A stretch of DNA of 64,000 nucleotides from Ceratobasidium sp. AG-K. Taxonomy: Eukaryota; Basidiomycota; Agaricomycetes; Cantharellales; Ceratobasidiaceae. The translations under genes and the position numbers were made by a program. The notes below the pieces were generated by a model. The model made no database searches. It worked only from the letters and a program-made list of their open reading frames with translations, and was not told the DNA's origin. The DNA lies in contig JAWNGF010000004.1 of NCBI GenBank assembly GCA_037039685.1, positions 124,001-188,000 on the forward strand, written 5' to 3'. Numbering within the stretch: position 1 is the stretch's first letter; each line of letters starts with the position of its first letter. Shown in pieces: positions 55,750 to 64,000 of this stretch.

Positions 55750-58700
55750 TGGGGTTGGTAAGCAGTGATGCCTCACTTGCCAACCCTGTGTGTTTCGAGG
55801 CCCCACGGGTAGATGACGATACGCTGAGGCTGGATTCTTGGAATATGCTCACGGACAGGACAGTCTCTTTTTCTTCTAATGTACCTAATCCTGCCGTCTC
55901 TCAAATACTATCTTTTCCCCAGTATCCAGCGCCTACACTAGTAGACCTTTATAATATCGACGATGAAAACCAGCGAGATAAACCCTTTCAAGCTTGGGCA
56001 CACCTCAAGAACCCCACAAACCCCCGTTATGAAATCAATGCACGCACTACAATCGACGGTGGAGCAATGCTGTGTGTGATGGACCGCACTTTCTGGGCAT
56101 CAATGGAGGGAGCATTAGGACCTTTAGCTAAGTCCAGAATTCTCTGTCGGATGGCCGATGGGAGCCTCACCAACTCGGTAGGACACGGAGAAGTGCTCCT
56201 CGGTTTGGCTGGCCAATGGCGGAAGATCAAATTCGAGGTCTTAGATGCACAAGGGAACTATGACATACTCCTCAGAAAGCCATGGCTACGACTAGCTGGA
56301 GCAGCTCAAGTGTTCAAAGGCGATACCCTTATTCTATCAACGCCAAAGGGTCCACTCGAGCTCCACAATGACTACCCGCTACCAGCCAAGCCACCAACCC
56401 AGCCCGAGGGACTGATTGAACCTGGAGACGAAGTGCACAAGCCCAACAGCAAGGAACATAAATCTGTGCCCGGCACAGCGACCAAGCCCGAGACAACAGT
56501 GCCAGCAGGGACTGTGCCCGGTGAGCCCATTCCCATACCCGCACCAGCCCCAGCACCCGTTTCTGTTACAGTGCCCACACGTCGGAGCCGGCGGCTTCGG
56601 AAATTGATGCCCGAGCAGGAAGACAACCCTTTCTGGGTCGATTCGGCATCCCTGGAGTGCCTCGAATGCTGGACCGGAATGTCAACAAAGCAAGAAGAGC
56701 CAAGCCACGCAGTCTCTGGCCGGCTGGAACCACGAAGCGTAACAAACCCAGTGCAAGGAGCGAGAGATGAGTCGGGAGACGAGATGCTGGACCGGCTTTG
56801 GCGCTCAGCACAGATCAGAGTGGAAGAGAAAACCCAGCGGGATATGTTGCTGACCGAGGCTGTTGATAGGAACACTCGTGTGCAGCACCTCAAGACGATT
56901 GTAGACCGAGCACAGCGAAGGATCAAGCGGGCAAAAGGACCAGCAGACATCATGGTACTCAATACAAGTGAAGACCGACAATCTCGGCACCCATCAGCCC
57001 AACGCCGTGTTGAAGTGCCACCAACAGCTCCATCCCTCCGGAAAACCAAGCCATTCGAACCATTACGAGTCCAGGAGATATTGCGAAGAGTTCGTGTGGG
57101 ACCAGACCTCACAGAGCAACAGAAACAGACGGTTCAAAACCTTGTGAGTGAGTACGCTGATATCTTTGCTCTCTCTCTCTCCGAGGTACTGCCAATCGAT
57201 TTTGCAGAAATCAAGCTCGACATACCAGAAAACGCAAGCTTTCCTAAGCGTGCAGGGCAGAAGAGGCTCACGGAACCGCAGCGACAATGGCTCTACCGTA
57301 CACTCGACGACATGGAGGAAGCTCGAATCATTGCTAAGGTTACCCAGGATCAAGTCGCCGCAGTCTCCCCTACAAACATCGTCCCAAAGCCTGGAGGTGC
57401 TGAGCTACCCAGCATTGCAGCACTCCGAAAAATGGCCAACAATCAGTGCCTCAAATATGGGCTGCCAATTATGTGGCCGGAAGCGGAGACCGAGGACCCA
57501 GTGGAGAATACATCAGCGCCCGAAGCTAAGTTCCGATTAGTTCACAATTTTGCATCGGTAAATCGTGTGACACAGCTCCGCCCGTTCCCGATGGGAGACC
57601 TTGCAGCAATGCAACGTAAAATCGCTGGACACCGATGGGTTTCAGTCATGGACTTCATGGCGGGGTTCAATGCAATACCAGTCGCCCCGGAGAGCGTCCC
57701 GTATACTGGGTTCCATGTGGATGGCAGGGGCTACTACGTATACCTCAGAATGCCATTCGGACTTACTGGTGCGCCCACCACTTTCTGTGAGACACTGGCG
57801 GCTGCCTTCCACGATCTAATAGGAAAGGACCTCGAAGTCTGGATGGATGATGTGGCATCGGCCTGTGATGAATTCGAAGACGGGATACTGAAGCTCAAGG
57901 CAATATTCGCTAAGTGCCATTCACACGGGCTCTCGCTGGCTCCAGCTAAAACCGTTCTTTTCATGTCTGAAGCCAAGTTTGCTGGTGCACGATGCTCCGC
58001 GGAAGGGATACGACCAGATCTGTCAAAAGTCAAAGCCATCCTTGACTGGCCGGAACCGAGAACGGCACTGGAAATAATGAGCTTTCTAGGGTGTGTGGGC
58101 TCGTATCGTACCAAGATATTCGACTTTGCCAGGATCGCACAGCCACTCACAGACCTTACGCGCGATATCCGTTCACCGCAAGTTAAAACACCCGCAAGCA
58201 ACCAGGAGTACAAGAGAGCACTCAAGGAGACCCGGATCGTACTCGACAACACAGCTCGACATGCATTTGCCAAACTCAAGACCATTCTGACAGCTGACAA
58301 TCTCACTCGGGCGCCGGTGTATGACGGGCGACCATTCATCGTCACAACAGATGGCTCGAAATATGGCTTCGGAGCCGTCCTCTCACAGGAATGGGAAGTC
58401 CAGGACGAGAAAGGGCTAACGCACAAGGTGATGTATCCAGTGGCCTTCGCATCCAAACAAACCTCACGCACGGAGGAACGATACATCCCGTTCCTCCTCG
58501 AGTTCGCAGCCCTAAAGTACAGCCTTGACGAGTTCGACAGCATCATATACGGCCAACCAATTGAGATAGAAACAGACTGCAAAGCACTCGCCGACCTCCT
58601 CGGGAACAACAAGCTCAATTCGACCCACGAACGCTGGCGCGAGTCCATTGTTGCGCGGGACATTCGAGCGGTGAGGCACAAACCGGGAGCAGAAAACCGA

Positions 58701-60344
58701 GTGGGTGATGCGCTCTCAAGGATCTACGAGTCTAGGCCAGATGACAACACCCCGGCGGGACAGGACTCCACGGTGGACCCCGGTTGGGAGTCAGCAAAAG
58801 GCCTTCTGAACGATGTGTACCTCCTCGTCGACGACGAGTCTTCGCGTGCCCTCCTTACTCGGTTCATAGACGACCCGTACTTCTCTTCGGTCCTTAACCA
58901 CCTGCTCTTCGACACAGGCGAACCTGAAGACGAGTCAGCCGAGGAGCGACGAATGCGAAAGCGGCAAGCACACCGGGCAGAGGGATTCTTGGTCGAAGGC
59001 GGGAAACTCTGGCTGGTCGGCGGGAAAAGGACAAAGCATTCTGGCAAAGTTGAGTGTATTCCACGTAACGAAGCAAAAGAGATGGCACTGGCTGTACACT
59101 CAGCAGGAGGACACTTCGGCCGCGACATGACGATCCTCGCCTTGCAACAGCGGTTCTTCTGGCCGGACCTACGGAAGGACACAATCAAAGCAATCACATC
59201 GTGCCCCAGGTGCAAGAACTTTGGCCCACGACTCCTGTCCGCTCAAATGCAACCAATCACAAGGTCTCGCCCATTCGACCTCCTAGTCGGAGACTATTTG
59301 TCGCTGCCCGTCGGACACGGAGGATTCAAGAACGTCCTAGTGGTAGTCGATGCATACAGCAGATTCGCATTTGCGTTCCCACTCAGAGGCCCTGGCACTG
59401 GAAAAACAACGGTGGACCTGCTCTCACGAGTTGCGGACATGATCCTCACTCCGCGAACGTTCATGGCGGACGGAGGTTCGCATTTCGACTGCGAAGAAGT
59501 CAGAACCTGGGCCAAGGATCGGGGGGTATCCATTATCAAGACACCCGCATATGCTCCCTGGACGAACGGCCTCGTGGAAGGTTACAACAAGCTTCTCATT
59601 GGCCGGTTGAAACGCCTGTGCACACCAACGGTTGGAGAATCACCCGAGGAGGATGCCGATCCAGCAACGACACCGGGAGCGTGGCCCAAGCACCTAGCCA
59701 CCGCCGTCGCGCAACTCAACGATCGAACGCTCCCCTCTCTATCGTACACTCCACGTGAACTCTTGACGGGCCAAATCAGCGCTGAAAGGCGGGCAGAGCT
59801 AAGTGCTACCATTCGAGAACCCTCGTTGCTCGAGGTGGAGGTCAATATGGCACTCACGTACTCGCTCCGTCAGGATGCCTATGCTTTAGCACTCGAGCAC
59901 GCAGAGCGCAGAAGAAAGTCCTTCGACAAGCACGCGCGAATCGCCAACTTCAAGCCCGGGGACCTAGTCCAGCGGTACGACGCGAGATGGGATGAGACGC
60001 ACGCAGCCGCTCGAAAGTTGGTACCTCGCTGGTCCGGCCCACTCCGGGTCGTCTCGAAAGCACTCAATTCCTACACGCTTGAAGACCTCCACGGGAAGAA
60101 GTTTTCCGAAGCCACCCACACCCGCCTCCTCCGCCCTTTCGTCCCACGACCCGGAACCCCGCTTGCAGAATACGCAGAAGCCTTAGCCCAAGCACGTAGA
60201 GCCAATCCCACTGCTTCCAAGCCTGCGATCGAGACTCCGATCGAGCTGCTCCCCCCCACGCCGCGTCCCGAGATCCGTCTTCCGCTCCTACGCGAGGACG
60301 CTACTCAATCTCCAAATAATTACCAAACAGATCTATCCAGTTGA
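55749..60344 (+). CDS. Pol polyprotein of Gy4, intact
   Basis: 1531 codons in the -1 frame of gag, opening at its TAG (GAAAACTAGTGG), so made by frameshift fusion rather than from its GTG. Domains: protease-like near 102 (TTIDGGAMLCVMD, Gly in place of Ser/Thr), RT with FRLVHNFASVNRVTQLRPFP, YLRMPFGLTGAPTTF and catalytic EVWMDDVASA near 700. RNase H near 870 (VTTDGSKYGFGAVLSQ). Integrase HHCC (GGHFGRD..CPRCKN near 1152) and DDE: GDYLSLP 1181, MADGGSHF 1240, GLVEGYNK 1276. No chromodomain; the C-terminus is Pro rich. Catalytic residues of RT and integrase are present. Confidence 0.95.
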   Translation: MGLVSSDASLANPVCFEAPRVDDDTLRLDSWNMLTDRTVSFSSNVPNPAVSQILSFPQYPAPTLVDLYNIDDENQRDKPFQAWAHLKNPTNPRYEINARTTIDGGAMLCVMDRTFWASMEGALGPLAKSRILCRMADGSLTNSVGHGEVLLGLAGQWRKIKFEVLDAQGNYDILLRKPWLRLAGAAQVFKGDTLILSTPKGPLELHNDYPLPAKPPTQPEGLIEPGDEVHKPNSKEHKSVPGTATKPETTVPAGTVPGEPIPIPAPAPAPVSVTVPTRRSRRLRKLMPEQEDNPFWVDSASLECLECWTGMSTKQEEPSHAVSGRLEPRSVTNPVQGARDESGDEMLDRLWRSAQIRVEEKTQRDMLLTEAVDRNTRVQHLKTIVDRAQRRIKRAKGPADIMVLNTSEDRQSRHPSAQRRVEVPPTAPSLRKTKPFEPLRVQEILRRVRVGPDLTEQQKQTVQNLVSEYADIFALSLSEVLPIDFAEIKLDIPENASFPKRAGQKRLTEPQRQWLYRTLDDMEEARIIAKVTQDQVAAVSPTNIVPKPGGAELPSIAALRKMANNQCLKYGLPIMWPEAETEDPVENTSAPEAKFRLVHNFASVNRVTQLRPFPMGDLAAMQRKIAGHRWVSVMDFMAGFNAIPVAPESVPYTGFHVDGRGYYVYLRMPFGLTGAPTTFCETLAAAFHDLIGKDLEVWMDDVASACDEFEDGILKLKAIFAKCHSHGLSLAPAKTVLFMSEAKFAGARCSAEGIRPDLSKVKAILDWPEPRTALEIMSFLGCVGSYRTKIFDFARIAQPLTDLTRDIRSPQVKTPASNQEYKRALKETRIVLDNTARHAFAKLKTILTADNLTRAPVYDGRPFIVTTDGSKYGFGAVLSQEWEVQDEKGLTHKVMYPVAFASKQTSRTEERYIPFLLEFAALKYSLDEFDSIIYGQPIEIETDCKALADLLGNNKLNSTHERWRESIVARDIRAVRHKPGAENRVGDALSRIYESRPDDNTPAGQDSTVDPGWESAKGLLNDVYLLVDDESSRALLTRFIDDPYFSSVLNHLLFDTGEPEDESAEERRMRKRQAHRAEGFLVEGGKLWLVGGKRTKHSGKVECIPRNEAKEMALAVHSAGGHFGRDMTILALQQRFFWPDLRKDTIKAITSCPRCKNFGPRLLSAQMQPITRSRPFDLLVGDYLSLPVGHGGFKNVLVVVDAYSRFAFAFPLRGPGTGKTTVDLLSRVADMILTPRTFMADGGSHFDCEEVRTWAKDRGVSIIKTPAYAPWTNGLVEGYNKLLIGRLKRLCTPTVGESPEEDADPATTPGAWPKHLATAVAQLNDRTLPSLSYTPRELLTGQISAERRAELSATIREPSLLEVEVNMALTYSLRQDAYALALEHAERRRKSFDKHARIANFKPGDLVQRYDARWDETHAAARKLVPRWSGPLRVVSKALNSYTLEDLHGKKFSEATHTRLLRPFVPRPGTPLAEYAEALAQARRANPTASKPAIETPIELLPPTPRPEIRLPLLREDATQSPNNYQTDLSS

Positions 60345-60578
60345 GTACACACTCCTTTCTCTTACATATTTCCTTGGTCCCACTTTCCCTCACTTTGACC
60401 CTCGCCCGGCTCGTTTGCACCTATATATATATTTGCCGAATGATGACATTATTTCTCTTACAGCTATGATAACCTATCCGAAAACTGGGTAGGGGCATGG
60501 TATATGGTCTGGAGTTTTGTACGTTTGTCAGTTCTGTGGATCGCACGAGGACGCACGGTCGTCTTATGGGGGGGGACC

Positions 60579-60681
60579 TGTAGTAGGGGTTCGGAGTCAG
60601 GGTCCGAGGACCTATATAGCCTGTGTATTGTCCATAGCCAACCAACCTTCCTTCTTCTGCCACGCTTCCTAGGCGTGTCCA
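60579..60681 (+). repeat. 3' LTR of Gy4 with polypurine tract
   Basis: 103 bp, identical to the 5' copy, preceded by an eight-G tract and ACC (60568..60578). 60345..60567 is the element's 3' untranslated part. Confidence 0.93.
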
Positions 60682-61339
60682 CCGTGTTATCGAAGGCTGC
60701 GTCAAAAGCGGTGAAGTATTCGTCGAGGGGCGAGGTTGGGGGCGGGGCGGGCTTGGACGTCAAGTCGACCCAGGCGGGTTCAATATCACGTCACGTGTGA
60801 CGAAGATCCTCCTATATCCAGAACAGGCTATCCCGCGATATTGTGCATGAGAACGTAGCATTGAGTAGAGCTACGTTCTAAATGAAGTTCAGAGCCCGTC
60901 TGTTTACGACCTAAATTTTACGCGCTGTTAGAAAGGATGAACTCAGCCCAACCGTCGCTGGACGAATATCGTTTAAACATAAGATAACTTACCTCTATCG
61001 TGATCTTCTATAGAATCTCCTTCTGTTTGGTTCTCATAGTCTATAAAATCCGTCGCTGATGCGTGGTTGTACAGGTTGCATTGTATGGGAAGTGAGTGCC
61101 AAGGTGTGTGATCGGCGCAGTGCATTAGAATGAAAGTCAAGCATACGATGGCTATCCACGTAGGGCGAGCGTGAGGCTAGAGGTCCATGATCTCCAAAAT
61201 GAGCTGCTTTCTGCCGAGTAATCTCGTTCCTGGGATATAGGTTGTGGTTGAGACAAAGTCCATGTTCGGCGAATAACCAATCATGAGATCACCCATTCCA
61301 CTCTCTCACGTGACCTCGGCTTCCACGTCGCTAACCACC
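60682..61339. promoter_or_regulatory. YIF1 upstream region (module copy 4, right half)
   Basis: 658 bp from the Gy4 edge to the YIF1 ATG. It contains the same words as the other modules (CTATCCCGCGATATT, AACTTACCTCTATCGTG) and, nearer the ATG, AGTCCATGTTCGGCGAATAA and CTCTCACGTGACCTCG, which are kept in the pseudogene copies. CACGTGAC is an E-box-like word 30-odd bases before the ATG. Confidence 0.6.
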
Positions 61340-62639
61340 ATGTCCTACTATCCCCAACCCAGTACATCCTACTCTCCTCCTCCTCTACAGCACCCAATCC
61401 CGACCCACCCTCCAACAGCACCTCCTGAGCCTCCGGCGACACCCGGATCGCCCAGTGGTTATATGCGATTTACGTCGAATCCTGCTTCACCAGGTCAACA
61501 ATACGCACAAGCAGGCGCCCAGCCGGGATATAGCGGAGGACAGTATGCACAACCTCAGTGGCAGAGCTTTGGGGCTGTTCCAGCTGGAGTAGGCGCTGTG
61601 CCAGTACCGGGGACAGGACCTCCACCTCACCCGCAGGCTGCGCCAGGGTTTTCGTTTCCTACTGCATGGGGTGTGAATGACACGACAGCTCAGATGGGTG
61701 TGCAGTTGGGAAGAAGTGCGGTTGCTGCTGGTCAGGATTACATGGAGAAAAACGTGCGTAAATCATAGCCCATGATTTATCGAGACGACGCTGATATTCT
61801 CAACTCAAGTTTGGACAACACTTTTTGCCCATGTCAATGCTCAAGCACCAATTCAACGTGTCGAATCACTATGTGCTCAAGAAACTACAACTCGTTTTGT
61901 TCCCGTGGAGACATAAACCCTGGACGCGCCGTATCCAACGCTCGACTGATGCACAAGACGCTGGAGGCCCTCCACGTTACCTTCCTCCGCGAGAAGATTT
62001 AAACAGCCCCGATTTGTACATCCCTGGTGCGCCCTAATTCGCTTAACCAATGGTTATTATGCTAATCTTCAATGTAGTCATGGCTCTAGTGACGTATGTC
62101 CTTGTCGCGGCCATAAAAACCGGTCTCCGCGGCCCATTTGACCCTGAGGTGCTTGGGCTGTCGGCGAGCAAAGCCCTAGCGATCGTCTTGATCGAATGCG
62201 CCGTCGTTCGTCTCGGGTGTTACTTTTTGAACATCCAGAGCACGGGTCAGTTTGTCGACCTACTGGCGTTTGGCGGATACAAGTTCATCGGGTACGTCCT
62301 AGCGACCATTCTCGCAATTCGATTACTTATCCTGCTCCCGTAGGATCATCGTGACTCTCTTGGCGAGCATGTTAGACGCCGGGAATCTACTCTACTGGAC
62401 AGTATTCCTATACTGCTTCCTAGCAAACGCGTTCTTCCTCGTACGTCTCAAGTCTCGCGTCATTCGTCATGACTAATTCTCGCTCACAGCTCCGATCCCT
62501 CCGCTCCATCGTCCTCCCCGACCCATCCGTGAGCCACTCGGCCCCTCTCACGCATGCACAACGAAGTCTGCGCGTTCAGTTTTTGTTTGTTCTCGCCATG
62601 CTGCAGGTTGGGTATATGGGTGTGTTGGTTAGGGTGTAA
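61340..62639 (+). CDS. YIF1: YIF1 family protein (ER-Golgi transport), complete
   Basis: Exons 61340..61753, 61810..62026, 62078..62291, 62344..62440 and 62490..62639; introns are 49-56 bp and phases agree, giving 363 residues. The N-terminal 110 residues are Pro/Gln/Gly rich and cytosolic. The family core follows: MLKHQFNVSNHYVLKKLQLV, LFPWRHKPWTRR, NSPDLYIPVMALVTYVLVAA, then several membrane segments (ALAIVLIECAVVRLGCYFL; LLYWTVFLYCFLANAFFL; FLFVLAMLQVGYMGVLV). YIF1 partners YIP1 and Rab/Ypt GTPases in COPII vesicle traffic; it is normally a conserved single-copy gene. This is the only intact one of four related loci in the window. The C-terminus ends soon after the last helix, as expected. 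Confidence 0.93.
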
Positions 62640-63514
62640 GGTTGTGAAATGTGTTTAGAGCGGAATTTATTTTTGGTTTGATCACGTGATGGACTTGCGA
62701 GACGGGCGCGACAGTAGTTGTTATCGGTTTATCGGAAGTATCTGATCTGAATTCTACGTTTCCGTAGATCCGTGGTGGAACGAAAATCTGTTCACTGTCA
62801 CTGGCGGCAGCTTTGCGTTCACGGATAAACCATGAAGTGATGCAACCGGTGGGGGTTAGTCTGGCTGGCACAGCCACTTGGCGACCTTACCCCTCTATTT
62901 CATAACGTCGGGTGGCATCATTGCTAACCATTTTGTAGTACATGACCGCGATATTGGACGATGAACCAATGATACTGTAAATGCCATAATAAATTCAACA
63001 CGTAACGTCACAAACCCGGTTTTCCGCTAACGTTTTTCCGCCTGTAACGCTGGATTTGACAACTGTTGAAGTGAACTATCCTAACACGGATTGTGCGACC
63101 GCTGCATTCGGAAGTATTTCATGCTTAATCTGTATGTTAAACATACTGAATACATTAAATCACTGTACACCGAGGAACACGGTTGATATATGCTTGGTGT
63201 GTCGCGACCCCAACCCACTCAGGTGCTAGACAAGTACTCAACCTTGCGTCCCGCGGTGCCTGCGCCGCGTTGAACATATTCTGACGACTACAGTAACCTC
63301 TTCTCTTAATTTCGGCGCACGACCTCATCTTGATGATCCATGCAAGACTCTGAACCCCCGTATCGCGTTCCCACTCTAACTCGCTACGCTAAGAAATTTT
63401 ATTCAAATTGCATACGAATTTACGCCAACTCAAGGCCGGGATACAATTCTCGGAAAAACACAGTTTCAATACGCATACATCCCCCATTTCCAAAAAAAAC
63501 CTTGCCTATCGTAC
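62640..63514. other. Intergenic between convergent YIF1 and GMC genes
   Basis: No gene seen. Convergent orientation means both 3' ends face here. A plus frame 63340..63531 has no features. Confidence 0.5.
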
Positions 63515-64000
63515 CTAATGAATGGTATTGACCTTGTGAGGATGAACGGTAACGATCTCAGGCGTAGTGAGGAACGAGTTCTCGTTGGTACTCGCACGAT
63601 CACGCCTGAATACGAACAAGCCCTGAGGCATATTAGGCTCGCGGACCCACGACGTATCTTTGCCGGACTCAAGAATGAGGGGCGGCTCGGCTTGTCCACC
63701 GGTGCCATCGGGTTTGTAGGCTGTAAGCCAAACCTTGACCCTAGAACCAGAGTGATTCACGACGGTAACCTTGTTCGGCCCAGGAATTTCCTTGACAGTG
63801 ATACGCTGGTTCAAATGGCGAGAAAGACGGATCGCAAGCGCGGCGAGGGTGAGTGTCGGGTTCGCTTCGGGTGACCAGGGGAAGAGCGAGAGATCGCAAA
63901 CATACACCCCATTGCACAGCTCGGGTACCATGCGCAAAGTAGAATCGAGACACACGCGCTTGGTTTCGTCCACGTCCATCGGTAGAGTCCCGAGCTCGTG
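63515..64000 (-). CDS. GMC oxidoreductase, C-terminal part (runs off edge)
   Basis: Open frame entering from the right edge: HELGTLPMDVD (the GMC H-x-x-GT-x-x-M motif), then NGVYVCDLSLFPWSPEANPT and LTLAALAIRLSRHL, the FAD-binding C-terminal signature with the second active-site region. GMC enzymes oxidise alcohols or sugars using FAD. After the family end the protein goes on for about 95 residues (RITVKEIPGPNKVTVVNHSG.., VNTIH) to TAG 63515. That is longer than usual and unlike anything I recognise. The catalytic N-terminal FAD motif is outside the window, so the substrate class cannot be told. Confidence 0.85.
   Translation of the reverse strand, partial: HELGTLPMDVDETKRVCLDSTLRMVPELCNGVYVCDLSLFPWSPEANPTLTLAALAIRLSRHLNQRITVKEIPGPNKVTVVNHSGSRVKVWLTAYKPDGTGGQAEPPLILESGKDTSWVREPNMPQGLFVFRRDRASTNENSFLTTPEIVTVHPHKVNTIH

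Larger units (their letters stand above)
53736..60681 (+). mobile_element. Ty3/Gypsy element Gy4, young, 103-bp LTRs
   Basis: 6946 bp. LTRs at 53736..53838 and 60579..60681 are identical by eye. Flanks are CCGT (53732..53735) and CCGT (60682..60685). Plus-strand gag and a 1531-codon pol with no internal stop. Gag has a single TGA at 55297. It interrupts the repeated module upstream of YIF1. Confidence 0.95.

Noticed and set aside
56372..59215. Long minus-strand ORFs opposite Gy4 pol
   Set aside because: Shadow frames with Ser/Arg-rich composition and no domains; the plus strand holds complete RT and integrase motifs.

Overview
The window looks like a chromosome segment of a filamentous basidiomycete. 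Host genes carry many short spliceosomal introns (about 34-80 nt, mostly 49-62, GT..AG). The proteins (F-box, TPR-CHAT, LysM/CBM18/GH18, questin-oxidase-like, phi-type GST, GMC oxidoreductase) fit an agaricomycete, plausibly Rhizoctonia/Ceratobasidiaceae. That placement is inference, not a database result. I saw no tRNA, rRNA or CRISPR.

Layout. 1-18.2 kb is a nested pile of retroelements: a LINE-like element with a poly(A) tail was invaded by an old Ty3/Gypsy copy (Gy2). Gy2 was itself split by a minus-strand Gypsy (Gy3, 5293..12659, 415-bp LTRs, 5-bp TSD ACCTC) and apparently by another minus-strand Gypsy (Gy1, ending at 4820). Gy3's gag then received a solo LTR in the opposite orientation. 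18.2-25.7 kb is genic: an F-box gene, then a multi-LysM/CBM18 gene arranged head to head with a CBM18-GH18 chitinase gene. 26.7-29.5 kb holds an EF-hand ORF and a complete questin-oxidase-like gene. 30.4-35.2 kb is an intact Ty1/Copia element with identical LTRs, TSD CCCAG and a primer site matching the anticodon arm of initiator tRNA-Met.

35.2-47 kb is a segmental-duplication zone. A unit of [unknown gene X, minus] - [shared intergenic module] - [YIF1 5' end, plus] recurs in variably decayed form, with long G/C homopolymers in or near the units and a complete GST gene between them. 47.7-51.1 kb is a TPR-CHAT gene with six and a half nearly identical 45-residue repeats. 51.4-52.4 kb is a foldback element with 127-bp inverted repeats. 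53.7-60.7 kb is a young Gypsy element (Gy4) with identical LTRs of only 103 bp, inserted about 660 bp upstream of the one intact YIF1 gene (61.3-62.6 kb). The window ends in the C-terminus of a GMC oxidoreductase.

How it works together. The LysM/CBM18 gene and the chitinase face each other across about 280 bp, which suggests co-expression of chitin-binding and chitin-cleaving secreted proteins, although both show damage. YIF1 is an ER-Golgi trafficking gene; its neighbourhood has been duplicated and hit by transposons. Older elements are broken mostly by TGA codons, several of them where CGA can be inferred, and the oldest LTR has lost CpG sites. This points to cytosine-methylation decay or a RIP-like process. 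Copia and Gy4 look recent.
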